A stretch of 64,000 nucleotides of DNA from positions 1 through 64,000 of the forward strand of contig CBFIJK010000003.1 in NCBI GenBank assembly GCA_965662745.1. The letters run 5' to 3'. This DNA is from Anianibacter sp965662745 (GTDB lineage Bacteria; Pseudomonadota; Alphaproteobacteria; Rhodobacterales; Rhodobacteraceae). Below are positions 8,635 through 17,983 of this stretch, piece after piece. Within the stretch, counting starts at the first letter, position 1. The number at the start of each line of letters is the position of its first letter. The translations under genes and the position numbers were made by a program. The notes below the pieces were generated by a model. The model had not been told where the DNA came from. It searched no databases and saw only the letters and a program-made list of their open reading frames with translations.

Positions 8635-10311
8635 ATGGCACCGAAATCGGATATCGAAATCGCCCGAGAGGCAAAGAAACGCCCGATCATGGAGATCGGC
8701 GACAAACTTGGCATCCCGTCCGAGCACTTGCTGCCCTACGGTCACGACAAGGCGAAGGTCGGGCAGGATTTCATCTCGTCGCTGGCAGATCGCGAGGACG
8801 GCAAGCTGATCCTTGTGACCGCAATCAACCCCACCCCGGCAGGCGAGGGCAAGACGACCACCACCGTGGGTCTCGGCGACGGGCTGAACGCCATCGGCAA
8901 GAGGGCGGCGATCTGTATCCGCGAGGCATCCCTTGGCCCGAATTTCGGGATGAAGGGCGGCGCGGCAGGCGGCGGTTACGCGCAGGTCGTCCCGATGGAA
9001 GAAATGAATCTTCACTTCACCGGCGATTTCCACGCAATCACGGCGGCGCATAACCTGCTGTCGGCGATGATCGACAACCACATCTACTGGGGTAACGACC
9101 TTGAGATCGACCAGCGCCGCGTCGTCTGGCGCCGCGTGCTCGACATGAACGACCGCGCGCTGCGTGACACCGTCACCTCACTTGGCGGCGTGGCCAACGG
9201 TTTCCCGCGCCAGACCGGGTTCGACATCACCGTCGCGTCCGAAGTCATGGCGATCCTCTGCCTGTCAGCGGATCTCAAGGATCTCGAAAAGCGCCTTGGC
9301 GACATGATCGTCGCCTATCGCCGCGACAAGACGCCGGTCTATGCGCGCGACATCAAGGCCGACGGCGCGATGACCGTTCTTCTCAAGGACGCGATGCAGC
9401 CGAACCTCGTGCAAACGCTGGAAAACAACCCGGCTTTCGTCCATGGCGGGCCCTTCGCCAATATCGCCCATGGCTGCAATTCGGTCATCGCCACGCGGAC
9501 AGCGCTGAAACTGGCCGACTACGTTGTGACCGAAGCGGGCTTTGGCGCCGATCTGGGGGCCGAGAAGTTCCTCAACATCAAGTGCCGCAAGGCGGGCCTG
9601 ACCCCGTCCTGCGTCGTGCTGGTCGCCACCGTGCGCGCGATGAAGATGAACGGCGGTGTCGCCAAAGCCGATCTGGGCGCCGAGAATATCGAGGCCGTGA
9701 ACGCCGGCTGCGCAAATCTTGGCCGCCATATTGAGAACATCAAAAGCTTCGGTGTCCCGGTCGTCGTCGCGATCAACCATTTCTCGGGCGATACCGACGC
9801 CGAGGTGGATGCCGTGAAGGCCTATGTCGAAAGCCAGGGGTCCGAGGCGATCCTGTCCAAGCATTGGGCGGACGGGTCGAAAGGCTCTGCCGATCTTGCG
9901 ACCCGTGTGGCCGAGCTTGCCGATGCCGGTGCGTCGAACTTCGCGCCGATCTATCCCGACGAGATGCCGCTGGCCGAAAAGATCGACACCATCGCGCGCA
10001 AGATCTATCGCGCCGACAGCGCGGTGATGGATGGCAAGATCCTCGCGCAGCTGAAGGAATGGGAAGACGCGGGCTATGGCAATCTGCCGGTCTGCATGGC
10101 GAAGACCCAGTATTCCTTCACCACCGACCCGAACGAGCGCGGCGCGCCCACCGGGTTCGATATCCCCGTCCGCGAAGTGCGTCTGTCTGCGGGCGCCGGG
10201 TTCGTGGTGGCGATCTGCGGCGAGATCATGACCATGCCGGGGCTGCCCCGTGTGCCGTCCGCCGAAGCGATCCGCCTCAATGATGCGGGCCAGGTCGAAG
10301 GCCTGTTCTGA
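8635..10311 (+). CDS. fhs: Formate-tetrahydrofolate ligase
   Basis: 558 residues from ATG 8635, preceded by GGGAGG. The nucleotide-binding loop TPAGEGKTT is at ~67-75, followed by the family signature SLGPNFGMKGGAAGGG. Length and the downstream HGGPFANIAHGCNS motif match FTHFS. It joins formate to tetrahydrofolate using ATP, giving 10-formyl-THF, or runs in reverse in methylotrophic-type C1 oxidation. It lies in one operon with a chorismate mutase and folD. The fds formate dehydrogenase further along the window acts on the same metabolite. Confidence 0.97.
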   Translation: MAPKSDIEIAREAKKRPIMEIGDKLGIPSEHLLPYGHDKAKVGQDFISSLADREDGKLILVTAINPTPAGEGKTTTTVGLGDGLNAIGKRAAICIREASLGPNFGMKGGAAGGGYAQVVPMEEMNLHFTGDFHAITAAHNLLSAMIDNHIYWGNDLEIDQRRVVWRRVLDMNDRALRDTVTSLGGVANGFPRQTGFDITVASEVMAILCLSADLKDLEKRLGDMIVAYRRDKTPVYARDIKADGAMTVLLKDAMQPNLVQTLENNPAFVHGGPFANIAHGCNSVIATRTALKLADYVVTEAGFGADLGAEKFLNIKCRKAGLTPSCVVLVATVRAMKMNGGVAKADLGAENIEAVNAGCANLGRHIENIKSFGVPVVVAINHFSGDTDAEVDAVKAYVESQGSEAILSKHWADGSKGSADLATRVAELADAGASNFAPIYPDEMPLAEKIDTIARKIYRADSAVMDGKILAQLKEWEDAGYGNLPVCMAKTQYSFTTDPNERGAPTGFDIPVREVRLSAGAGFVVAICGEIMTMPGLPRVPSAEAIRLNDAGQVEGLF

Positions 10312-10368
10312 TACCCACGGGCAGGGCGCCCCGGTGCCCTGCCCTGCTCCGACCCAAGGATATCCCGT

Positions 10369-10683
10369 TTGTCGAACCCGACCCCTGACAGCATCGAGAC
10401 GATGGCGGATCTGCGCGCCCAGATCGACCGGATCGACAGCGCGCTGATCGCGTTGCTGGCAGAGCGTCAGAGCTTTACCGACCGCGCCCCGTCGCTGAAG
10501 GCGAAAGAGGGTCTGTCGGCCGCCGCGCCCACCCGTGCCGCGGCGGTGCTGGCTGGCGTGCGGACCAAGGCAGGCGCTGCCGGGTTTGACCCAGACCTTG
10601 CAGAGGCCATGTGGCAGTTGATGATAAAGACCGTGATCGCCCGCGAAGAGCGGGAGATCGGCACAGAAGGAAGAGACGGATGA
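10369..10683 (+). CDS. AroQ-type chorismate mutase family protein
   Basis: 104 residues, starting at TTG 10369 with AAGGA nearby. The all-helical AroQ pattern is visible: LRAQIDRIDSALIALLAERQ (helix 1 with the conserved Arg), a Lys in SLKAKEG, and a final helix MWQLMIKTVIAREE. Members convert chorismate to prephenate, or in the PchB branch cleave isochorismate; length alone does not separate these. It is placed between fhs and folD, and its TGA overlaps the folD ATG (ATGA). That placement outside an aromatic operon is unexpected. Confidence 0.8.
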   Translation: MSNPTPDSIETMADLRAQIDRIDSALIALLAERQSFTDRAPSLKAKEGLSAAAPTRAAAVLAGVRTKAGAAGFDPDLAEAMWQLMIKTVIAREEREIGTEGRDG

Positions 10684-11579
10684 CGGCAACCCTGATCGAC
10701 GGCAAAGCCTTTGCAGCGACCGTGCGCGAAAAGGTGGCAGGCCATGTCACCAAGCTGAAAGATATGGGCATCACCCCCGGTCTTGCCGTGGTGCTTGTGG
10801 GCGAGGACCCCGCCAGCCAGGTCTATGTGCGCAACAAGGGCAAGCAGACCGTCGAGGTCGGCATGGAAAGCTTTGAGCACAAGCTGTCCGAAGATACGCA
10901 GGAGAATGAGCTTCTGGATCTCGTCGCGCGGCTGAATGCCGATCCGGCGGTGCATGGTATTCTCGTGCAGCTTCCGCTGCCCTCTCACATCAATTCCGAC
11001 CTTGTGCTCAACGCCATCGACCCGGCCAAGGATGTCGACGGGTTCCATATCTCGAATGTCGGGCTTCTGGGCACCGGCCAAAAGTCGATGGTGCCCTGCA
11101 CCCCCCTTGGCTGCCTGATGATGCTGCGCGATCACCACGGCTCGCTGTCGGGGCTTGATGCGGTAGTGATCGGCCGCTCGAACATTGTGGGCAAGCCCAT
11201 GGCACAGCTTCTTCTGGGCGATAGCTGCACCGTCACCATCGCCCATTCGCGCACCAAGGACTTGGCCGAAGTCGTCCGCCGCGCCGATATCGTCGTGGCC
11301 GCCGTGGGCCGCGCGGAATTCGTGCCCGGCGACTGGATTAAAGAGGGCGCGACGGTGATCGACGTCGGGATCAACCGCATTCCCGCGCCGGAAAACGGCG
11401 AAGGGAAGTCCCGATTGGTAGGGGACGTGGATTTCGCATCCGCCAGCGAACGCGCAGGCGCGATCACGCCGGTACCGGGCGGCGTCGGGCCGATGACCAT
11501 CGCCTGCCTTCTGGCAAACACCGTGACCGCCTGCTGCCGCGCCAACGGCCTGCCGGAACCCGAGGGCCTGACCGCCTGA
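10680..11579 (+). CDS. folD: FolD, methylenetetrahydrofolate dehydrogenase/cyclohydrolase
   Basis: 299 residues from ATG 10680, overlapping the preceding stop. It shows the catalytic YVRNK segment (Tyr ~49, Lys ~53), HGILVQLPLP, and the NADP-binding GRSNIVGKP motif (~163-171), ending in TPVPGGVGPMT. The bifunctional enzyme interconverts methylene-, methenyl- and formyl-THF. With fhs it forms a complete route between formate and methylene-THF. Full length, no anomaly. Confidence 0.98.
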   Translation: MTATLIDGKAFAATVREKVAGHVTKLKDMGITPGLAVVLVGEDPASQVYVRNKGKQTVEVGMESFEHKLSEDTQENELLDLVARLNADPAVHGILVQLPLPSHINSDLVLNAIDPAKDVDGFHISNVGLLGTGQKSMVPCTPLGCLMMLRDHHGSLSGLDAVVIGRSNIVGKPMAQLLLGDSCTVTIAHSRTKDLAEVVRRADIVVAAVGRAEFVPGDWIKEGATVIDVGINRIPAPENGEGKSRLVGDVDFASASERAGAITPVPGGVGPMTIACLLANTVTACCRANGLPEPEGLTA

Positions 11580-11622
11580 ACCGGCCTTTTCAAGGGCGCG
11601 CCGCAGGCGTAGCGTCGCGCGC

Positions 11623-12564
11623 ATGACTGCAGATCGTCCCCTTCTCGGCATCCTTCTGATGACCGGCTTTTGCGTGCTTGCGCCCCTTGGCGACAGCCTT
11701 GGCAAGATCGTCATTGCAGGAAACGCACTGATCCTCGTGATCACGGCGCGCTTTGTCGTGCAGCCGGTTCTCTTGATCCCGATCCTCTGGGCTGCTGGCG
11801 GCAGCCTCCGAATGCCGCGCCGGGCGCTCTGGCTGACGGCGCTGCGCACGGTGCTGCATATCATCGGCATCGGCTGCATGGTGCTTGCGCTGCGCTTCCT
11901 GCCGCTCGCCGATGCGATCGCGATCGCCTTCGTCATGCCCTTCATCATGCTTCTGCTCGGCTGGTTCGTTCTGGGCGAAGAGGTCGGCAGCCGCCGCCTT
12001 GCCGCCTGCGCGGTCGGGTTCATCGGCACGCTTCTGGTCGTGAAGCCGTCCTTTTCCGAGGTCGGCGCGCCCGCGCTTCTGCCGCTGGTCGTGGCGGTCG
12101 CCTTTGCGCTCTTCATGCTGGTGACACGGACGATGGCAAAGGAAACCGGTGCAATCCAGCTTCAGGCGGTCAGCGGGCTGATGGCGACATCGGTGCTTGT
12201 GCCCACCGTCTGGCTGCTGGACGGAACCGGCCTACCGGATCTTGACGTGGCATGGCCGGATACGGAAACGCTCTGGCTGCTCTTGGCAATGGGGATCGTC
12301 GGGACCGTGGCGCATCTTATGATGACGTGGTCGCTGCGCTATGCGCCGTCTGCCACGCTTGCGCCGATGCAGTATCTCGAGATTCCTTTTGCGACCGCAA
12401 TCGGCTTCCTGATCTTTCGCGATCTGCCCGATGGGCTTGCCGCGCTTGGCATCGCGATCACCGTGGGTGCGGGCCTGTTCATCGTGTTCCGCGAACGCGC
12501 GCTTAACCGGTCGCTACCATCAGCGCCCGTGCCGCAGCCGAAAGGCATGACCGGGGAAGAATGA
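11623..12564 (+). CDS. DMT-superfamily (EamA) transporter
   Basis: 313 residues with about ten hydrophobic helices in two EamA repeats; signature PLADAIAIAFVMPFI in the first half and APSATLAPMQYLEIPFA in the second. This is an inner-membrane drug/metabolite transporter with no predictable substrate. Its 3' end overlaps the convergent thiamine pyrophosphokinase gene by 62 bp. Confidence 0.88.
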   Translation: MTADRPLLGILLMTGFCVLAPLGDSLGKIVIAGNALILVITARFVVQPVLLIPILWAAGGSLRMPRRALWLTALRTVLHIIGIGCMVLALRFLPLADAIAIAFVMPFIMLLLGWFVLGEEVGSRRLAACAVGFIGTLLVVKPSFSEVGAPALLPLVVAVAFALFMLVTRTMAKETGAIQLQAVSGLMATSVLVPTVWLLDGTGLPDLDVAWPDTETLWLLLAMGIVGTVAHLMMTWSLRYAPSATLAPMQYLEIPFATAIGFLIFRDLPDGLAALGIAITVGAGLFIVFRERALNRSLPSAPVPQPKGMTGEE

Positions 12565-13171
12565 CGAGCATCCCCTTTTGATCAAACCGCAGAGTCGCGC
12601 GCGTCGCTGCCATCCGGTTCGACGTGCCGACCCGGCCCCAGGGCGCAAGGACCAGATGGTCGATGGGCCAGTAGAGGCCTGTCGAACGCCCCGTTACCTC
12701 GGCCATGGGAAACAGGGACACCCGCGTGCCGACCATTAGATCGAGGGTCAGATCAGGGGGCGCGTGAAAGCACAGATCCTCTGTCCCCAGCACAATGCAG
12801 GGCTGAGATGAGCGCACCAAGCCATTGTATACCGCAAGCTCATGATCGAGCCGCGCGCCGGTGAACCCCACGGCGATGGCCAGCGGCGCGTCAACGCTGC
12901 GCAGCGCCTTGTCGAAATCGGTACTGTCCTGTTCCGCAATCTGGTGGATGCGTTCCGCCCCGATCCGCGCACGGTCCGTGTCTTGCAGCGAATCGAGATC
13001 GCCAATCACCGCGTCCGGCATGATCCCGGCCGCCAAGGCCTGCGCCGCGCCCCCGTCCACCGCGACTACGTCAGGCGCAATTGCACGGGATTCGGCGAAC
13101 ACCGAATCGTCAACCGGCGCCCCGCCTATCAGGGTGACCGCGTTCGAATATTGGACAATCTTCTCAATCAT
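12503..13171 (-). CDS. thiN: Thiamine pyrophosphokinase
   Basis: 222 residues from ATG 13171 (MIEKIVQ); an in-frame ATG at 13237 would add 22 residues and neither has a strong ribosome-binding site. Motifs: VVAVDGGAAQALAAG and AVIGDLDSL in the N-terminal catalytic domain, EQDSTDFDKAL, and GFTGARLDHELA, the last being diagnostic for TPK. It transfers pyrophosphate from ATP to thiamine. The C-terminal thiamine-binding domain ends in a 62-bp convergent overlap with the transporter gene. No TPP riboswitch was seen upstream. Confidence 0.87.
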   Translation of the reverse strand: MIEKIVQYSNAVTLIGGAPVDDSVFAESRAIAPDVVAVDGGAAQALAAGIMPDAVIGDLDSLQDTDRARIGAERIHQIAEQDSTDFDKALRSVDAPLAIAVGFTGARLDHELAVYNGLVRSSQPCIVLGTEDLCFHAPPDLTLDLMVGTRVSLFPMAEVTGRSTGLYWPIDHLVLAPWGRVGTSNRMAATRATLRFDQKGMLVILPRSCLSAAARALMVATG

Positions 13172-13308
13172 GGCGATACTGGGGCCAAACCAGAAACGGA
13201 ACACATTGTAACCTAGAAAAAATACCGCCGGATCCATTCTTCTGTTCCGGATGCAGTGACATACCGTGGTAAATGGTTCCCGTCGGACGACGTAAGGTTA
13301 TTCGCACT

Positions 13309-15456
13309 ATGGTTGGTAACAGCAAAATCCTCACCGTGTCCTATGGGACGTTCTCTTGCACCCTCGAAGGGTTCGACGATCCGTTCGACACGATGAAGTC
13401 CATTGCGGAGTATTTTCGTGATCTTGCGGCGGATGACCGGTTCTTCGGGGCAGAGCCTCCGACGCCCGATCCCGAGATGCTGCACCGGATCGCCGAACGC
13501 GAAAGCCGCCGCCGCGTGGACAGCAGCATTTCCAGCGAAGGCGTGGTGCTGCGACCCGCCGTCGAAAAAGCTGGCTTTGCCGGTGTGCCTGCGGCGGCGG
13601 CTGCTGCCGAGGCGCCTGCCGAAGACGCGACAGCCGAGACAGAATCGCCCGAGATCGCGGATCAGGTGGAAGAGCCTGTTGCCGAGACCGAAGTGGCGGT
13701 CACGGAAGAGGACCTTGCAGAGGCTGAAGTGACAGAGCCGGAAGCGCCGGAGGTCGAAACGCCGGAAGACACCTCTGCCCAGGATGCCGCCGAAGAGGCC
13801 GCGCTCGCCGCAGCCCTCGCCGCCGCTCCGACCGATGACGCGCCCGAGGTCGAAGCGCCCGAGGCCGCCGAGAGCCTAGCATCTGACGAAGACGCCCGCG
13901 CACTGACGCCCGAGCCAGAGGCAGACCCCGCGCCGACCGAGACCGAGTTGACCTCCAAGCTCGACCGCATCCGTGCGGCGGCGGCAGAGGCCGAAGCAGC
14001 GCAGGAGTATTCCGAGGACGAGCACGCGGCGGATTTCACCGCCAATTCGTCCGCGCTGGAAGACACGCCCGCCGATGAGACACTGGCCGAGGATGACCCG
14101 CTCGCCGATCTCGACCTCGATGCTTTCGACCCAGAGCCCGAGCCTGCGCCCGAACCGGAAGAGACCCCCAGCGCCGTTTTGGCGGACGCACCCGCAGAGC
14201 CGACCGAAGCACCCGCCACCGACAAAGCACTCGCCGCTGACGAAGCGCCCGAGGCTGACGAGACCGCGTTGGACGACGCCGAGCCGCTGCAACTGATGCC
14301 GGAACAGGCCGTCGAGGCGCCGACCCGCCCCCGCGTCGTCAAGATGTCGCGCGCCGAGTTCGAAGCAGCCTTCGAGCCGGACGAAGACGACGATGACGAT
14401 GACGACGACGCGTTCGATCCCGCGCCCGCCGTGGACCAGGCCGACACCGCCGCGACGGCAATTGCCGCAGAACTGGGCGAGACCCGGCTGCCCGAGGACG
14501 AAGAGGCCGAGCTGAAGGCCGAACTCGCCCGCGCCGAAAGCGAAACCGATGAGGGCACCGTCAAAGAGACACCGGTCGAAGAAATCCCAGAGGCCACCGG
14601 TGAAGAGAACGCCCCCGAAGCCGACCGCCCGCGCCGCCAGATCCCCGAGGCGGAACCGGCGATCGATCGTCTTCTGGAGCAGACCAATAACGAGATGGAA
14701 AAGACCGACGCGAACCGCCGTCGCAACGCCATCGCGCATCTCAAAGCCGCCGTTGCCGCCGTCCGCGCCGAAGGCGGACGCCGCAGCGCCGAAAGCCGTA
14801 GGCGCGACGAAGAGCATATGGGCCATTTCCGCGACGATCTTGCGCGCGCCGTGCGCCCCGATCAGATGCAGAACCCCGACGAAGAACTGCTAGTCGACGA
14901 CGACGTCCCCGATGCCCTGAAGCCGCGCGAGGAGGCACGCCAACAGCCGCCCGCAGCTGCACCCGAGCAGACGGCAGCCGCAGCGGCCGAGACCCAGCCC
15001 GAGGCGCCGTCCCGCCGCGCGATGCCGCCGCTCATGCTGGTGTCAGAGCAGCGCATCGACAAGGACGAATCCGCGCCAAAGCCCGCGTCCGTTGCCCCAC
15101 GCCGTGTGCCGCAGCCCGCAGATGATGATGAGGCGAACGAGACGAGCGCACCCGACGACGAGACTCAGATCGCCGCCTTCTCGGCCTATGCCAAGCAGGC
15201 GGGCGCGAATGAACTGGATGAGCTGATCGAGGCCTCCGCCGCCTTTGGGATCACCGATCTTGGGCAGGATGCCGTGTCACGCGGCGAGATCGTGCGCCGG
15301 GTCAACAAGCACCTGAACGGCGGACTGAGCCGCGAGGACGCCCTGCGCGCCTTCGGCCAGCTTTTGCGCGAAGGCCGCCTCGCGCGCGTTCAACGCGGCG
15401 CGTTCGGGATAACGGAAAAGACCCGTTTCGTCGTGCGCCAGTCCGCTGCGGGATAA
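13309..15456 (+). CDS. Very acidic Ala/Glu-rich protein with conserved ends, function unknown
   Basis: 715 residues from ATG 13309, with TAAGG about 12 nt upstream. Residues 1-~85 look like a folded domain (VSYGTFSCTLEGFDDPFDTM). From ~90 to ~445 lies a low-complexity acidic stretch rich in Ala, Glu, Pro and Asp, with an eight-Asp run. Then comes a basic, coiled-coil-like segment (EQTNNEMEKTDANRRRN...) around 460-520, a second disordered part, and a folded C-terminal ~95 residues (FSAYAKQAGANELDELIEA, with GEIVRRVNKHLNGG). There is no signal peptide or membrane segment, so it is probably cytosolic. The minus strand also stays open here, a side effect of composition. I do not recognise a function. 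Confidence 0.7.
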   Translation: MVGNSKILTVSYGTFSCTLEGFDDPFDTMKSIAEYFRDLAADDRFFGAEPPTPDPEMLHRIAERESRRRVDSSISSEGVVLRPAVEKAGFAGVPAAAAAAEAPAEDATAETESPEIADQVEEPVAETEVAVTEEDLAEAEVTEPEAPEVETPEDTSAQDAAEEAALAAALAAAPTDDAPEVEAPEAAESLASDEDARALTPEPEADPAPTETELTSKLDRIRAAAAEAEAAQEYSEDEHAADFTANSSALEDTPADETLAEDDPLADLDLDAFDPEPEPAPEPEETPSAVLADAPAEPTEAPATDKALAADEAPEADETALDDAEPLQLMPEQAVEAPTRPRVVKMSRAEFEAAFEPDEDDDDDDDDAFDPAPAVDQADTAATAIAAELGETRLPEDEEAELKAELARAESETDEGTVKETPVEEIPEATGEENAPEADRPRRQIPEAEPAIDRLLEQTNNEMEKTDANRRRNAIAHLKAAVAAVRAEGGRRSAESRRRDEEHMGHFRDDLARAVRPDQMQNPDEELLVDDDVPDALKPREEARQQPPAAAPEQTAAAAAETQPEAPSRRAMPPLMLVSEQRIDKDESAPKPASVAPRRVPQPADDDEANETSAPDDETQIAAFSAYAKQAGANELDELIEASAAFGITDLGQDAVSRGEIVRRVNKHLNGGLSREDALRAFGQLLREGRLARVQRGAFGITEKTRFVVRQSAAG

Positions 15457-15465
15457 GTCAGGCCG

Positions 15466-16485
15466 TTAGCTGACCGAATAGAGACCCTCGTAGATCGGGT
15501 CGAGCGTATCGGGGTTGAACAGCGAAGAGACGCTGGTGCCGTTCCAGATGTTGATGATCGCCTGCGCGAACATCGGCGCGGTCGGCACGATGCGGATATT
15601 CGGTGCTGCCTTCACCGCTTCGGTCGGCTGGATCGAGTCCGTGATCACCAGCGTCTTCATCGCCGAATTGGTGATCCGTTCCACCGCCGGGCCTGACAGC
15701 ACGCCGTGCGAGATATAGGCGTGCACCTCTTTGGCGCCGTATTCCATCAAGAGATCTGCCGCCTTGCAGAGCGTCCCGGCGGTGTCGCACATATCGTCGA
15801 CGATCAGGCAGGACTTGCCCTCAACGCTGCCGATCACCGTCATGTCGGCGACTTCACCGGGCTTCTCGCGGCGTTTGTCGACGATCGACAGGGGCGCGTT
15901 GATCCGCTTGGCCAGTTCCCGCGCACGCGCCACGCCGCCAACATCGGGTGAGACAACCATGATGTCTTCGACCTGGCCCTTGAACCGGTCGAGGATATCC
16001 AGCGCAAACACCGGCGAGGCGTAAAGGTTGTCCACCGGGATATCGAAAAAGCCCTGTATCTGCGCCGCGTGCAGATCAAGCGTCAGGATCCGCTCTATCC
16101 CCGCCTCGACCAGCATGTTCGCCACCAGCTTCGCCGAAATCGGCGTGCGGGCCTTGGTGCGGCGGTCCTGCCGCGCATAGCCGAAATAGGGGATCACCGC
16201 CGTGATGCGCGCCGCCGACGACCGGCGCAGCGCGTCGGTCATGATGAGCAGTTCCATCAGGTTGTCATTGGCCGGGTTCGAGGTCGGCTGGATGATGAAC
16301 ATGTCCTCACCACGGACGTTCTCGTAGACCTCGACAAAGATCTCTTGGTCGTTGAATCGTTCGACCCGTGCCTCGACCAGCCCGACCGACATGCCCCGGT
16401 GCATCGACATCCGCCGCGCAATGGCCTGAGCAAGCGGGCGGTTGGCGTTGCCCGAGATAAGCTTGGGTTCGGTGATATTCGGCAT
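15466..16485 (-). CDS. prs: Ribose-phosphate pyrophosphokinase
   Basis: 339 residues from ATG 16485 (MPNITEPKLISGN); the frame continues upstream without a convincing start. Motifs: RFNDQEIFVEVYENVRGED, the ATP loop GYARQDRR, the catalytic DLHAAQIQGFF, and the PRPP-binding VDDMCDTAGTL. It makes PRPP from ribose 5-phosphate and ATP for purine, pyrimidine, His, Trp and NAD synthesis. Convergent with the acidic protein gene, 9 bp apart. Confidence 0.97.
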   Translation of the reverse strand: MPNITEPKLISGNANRPLAQAIARRMSMHRGMSVGLVEARVERFNDQEIFVEVYENVRGEDMFIIQPTSNPANDNLMELLIMTDALRRSSAARITAVIPYFGYARQDRRTKARTPISAKLVANMLVEAGIERILTLDLHAAQIQGFFDIPVDNLYASPVFALDILDRFKGQVEDIMVVSPDVGGVARARELAKRINAPLSIVDKRREKPGEVADMTVIGSVEGKSCLIVDDMCDTAGTLCKAADLLMEYGAKEVHAYISHGVLSGPAVERITNSAMKTLVITDSIQPTEAVKAAPNIRIVPTAPMFAQAIINIWNGTSVSSLFNPDTLDPIYEGLYSVS

Positions 16486-16589
16486 GAGATGGGATTCCGG
16501 GTTCAGGCAGCGTAAAGGATTCGTGACGTTGACACCGCTTAGCACCCGGATACCGTCTTGCAAACATAACCAGCCGGAGAGGCCGATCC

Positions 16590-17189
16590 ATGGCGCATAT
16601 TGACTATTATTTCTTCACCGTCTCTCCATGGGCTTATCTGGCGGGCAATCGGCTTGAAACTGTGGCGCAGACCCATGGCGCGACGATTTCCTACAAGCCC
16701 ATCCATCCCGGTCCCATCTTCAAGGCAGGTGGTGGTCTGCCGCTGAATGAACGCCCACAATCGCGGCAGGATTACCGCCTGCAGGAACTGGCGCGCGCCA
16801 AGACCAAGACCGGCCTGCCGCTGAACATCCACCCCGCGCATTTCCCGACGAATCCGGCCCCGTCAAGTTATGCGATCATCGCAGCGGACAAGTCCGGCGG
16901 CGGTGATCTGGGCGCGCTGGTGCAAGGCATCCTGCGGGCCTGCTGGGCCGAAGAAAAGAACATCGCCGAGGATGACGTGATCCGCGCCTGCCTGTCCGAC
17001 GCGGGCTTTGACCCGGCGCTCGCCGATAGCGGCATGCTGACGGGCGCCGAGACCTTTACCAAATACACAGATGAGGCGGTGCTCGCCGGGGTCTTCGGTT
17101 CGCCCTTTTATATCGTTGATAACACGCATCATTTCTGGGGACAGGATCGCCTGGACGATCTGGAGCTTCAACTCTCCGGCAAGCTATGA
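16590..17189 (+). CDS. DsbA-fold 2-hydroxychromene-2-carboxylate isomerase-like protein
   Basis: 199 residues. The N-terminus IDYYFFTVSPWAYLA has the Ser of HCCA isomerases and kappa-class GSTs in place of a CxxC pair, and the C-terminal GVFGSPFYIVDN is the conserved thioredoxin-like cis-Pro loop. In naphthalene degradation the family isomerises 2-hydroxychromene-2-carboxylate with glutathione; no such pathway is nearby, so the substrate is open. It overlaps the next gene by four bases (ATGA). Confidence 0.8.
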   Translation: MAHIDYYFFTVSPWAYLAGNRLETVAQTHGATISYKPIHPGPIFKAGGGLPLNERPQSRQDYRLQELARAKTKTGLPLNIHPAHFPTNPAPSSYAIIAADKSGGGDLGALVQGILRACWAEEKNIAEDDVIRACLSDAGFDPALADSGMLTGAETFTKYTDEAVLAGVFGSPFYIVDNTHHFWGQDRLDDLELQLSGKL

Positions 17190-17980
17190 GTCTCGATAGC
17201 ACGCCGGGCGGGCTTCATTGGCACGCGCTTGGCGAAGGTGGAACGCAGACCGACCTCGTGACACTCCATTGCGCTCTGGGCCATGCAGGGCTGCTTGCGC
17301 CCTTGGTGAAACGGCTTGGCCGGTCGGCATATGCGCCTGACTTTCTCGGGCACGGCAAGAGCCCGGATGCGGCGGCGGAGGCCGATTTTCAGACCGCGTG
17401 CCTTGATGCGGTTCTGCAAGGCCTTCCAGACCGCCCCGTAGACCTGATCGGCCATTCCTTCGGCGCCACTGTGGCGCTCCGCCTTGCCGTAGAGCATCCT
17501 GATCGCGTCAAGAGCCTGGTTCTGATCGAGCCTGTCCTTTTCGCCGCAGCCCGAGCCAATCCGGGCTACGGCGAGATGATGGACTGGAACACCGCCTTCA
17601 CCGTCCATTGGCGGGCGGGCGGGATCGAAGAGGCCGCCCGCAGCTTCAACGCCACATGGGGCGGCGGTCAGCCGTGGGACAAGGTGCCAGAACCGCAACG
17701 GGCGGCCTTCATGCAGCGCATCCACCTGATCCCGGCGATGGACGGACCCTTGATGGAAGACAGCCCCGGAATCCTGGCGCCCGGGCGTCTTGAACGCGTG
17801 CAAATCAATGTCCTGCTGCTCGCCGGGGGCAACTCTCCGCCCATCATCGCGGCGATCCAGAACGCGCTTGCCTCTCGCCTCCCGGATGCCACGCGCAAGA
17901 CCATCGACGGCGCGTCGCATATGTTGCCGCTGACCCATACAGGCCCCGTCGCAGATGCGATCAGGGCCTTCTACACCTGA
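17186..17980 (+). CDS. Alpha/beta-fold hydrolase
   Basis: 264 residues. The nucleophile elbow GHSFGA places Ser at residue 91, with an HG-type oxyanion region (HCALGHAG) and a catalytic His candidate in GASHMLPLTH. Translationally coupled to the isomerase-like gene, so the two probably act in one catabolic step. Substrate unknown. Convergent with ltaE, 3 bp apart. Confidence 0.82.
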   Translation: MSLDSTPGGLHWHALGEGGTQTDLVTLHCALGHAGLLAPLVKRLGRSAYAPDFLGHGKSPDAAAEADFQTACLDAVLQGLPDRPVDLIGHSFGATVALRLAVEHPDRVKSLVLIEPVLFAAARANPGYGEMMDWNTAFTVHWRAGGIEEAARSFNATWGGGQPWDKVPEPQRAAFMQRIHLIPAMDGPLMEDSPGILAPGRLERVQINVLLLAGGNSPPIIAAIQNALASRLPDATRKTIDGASHMLPLTHTGPVADAIRAFYT

Positions 17981-17983
17981 AGA

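Noticed and set aside
9265..10689. Long minus-strand open frame opposite fhs, chorismate mutase and folD
   Set aside because: Spans three clear genes in antisense; no recognisable motif.
12578..12585. TTGATCAA, core of an FNR/FnrL-like site
   Set aside because: Too short (no N4 spacer), and lies inside the thiamine pyrophosphokinase coding region.
13662..14744. 360-codon minus-strand open frame rich in Ser and Ala
   Set aside because: It is the mirror of the Ala/Glu-rich codons of the acidic protein; no start signal or domain.
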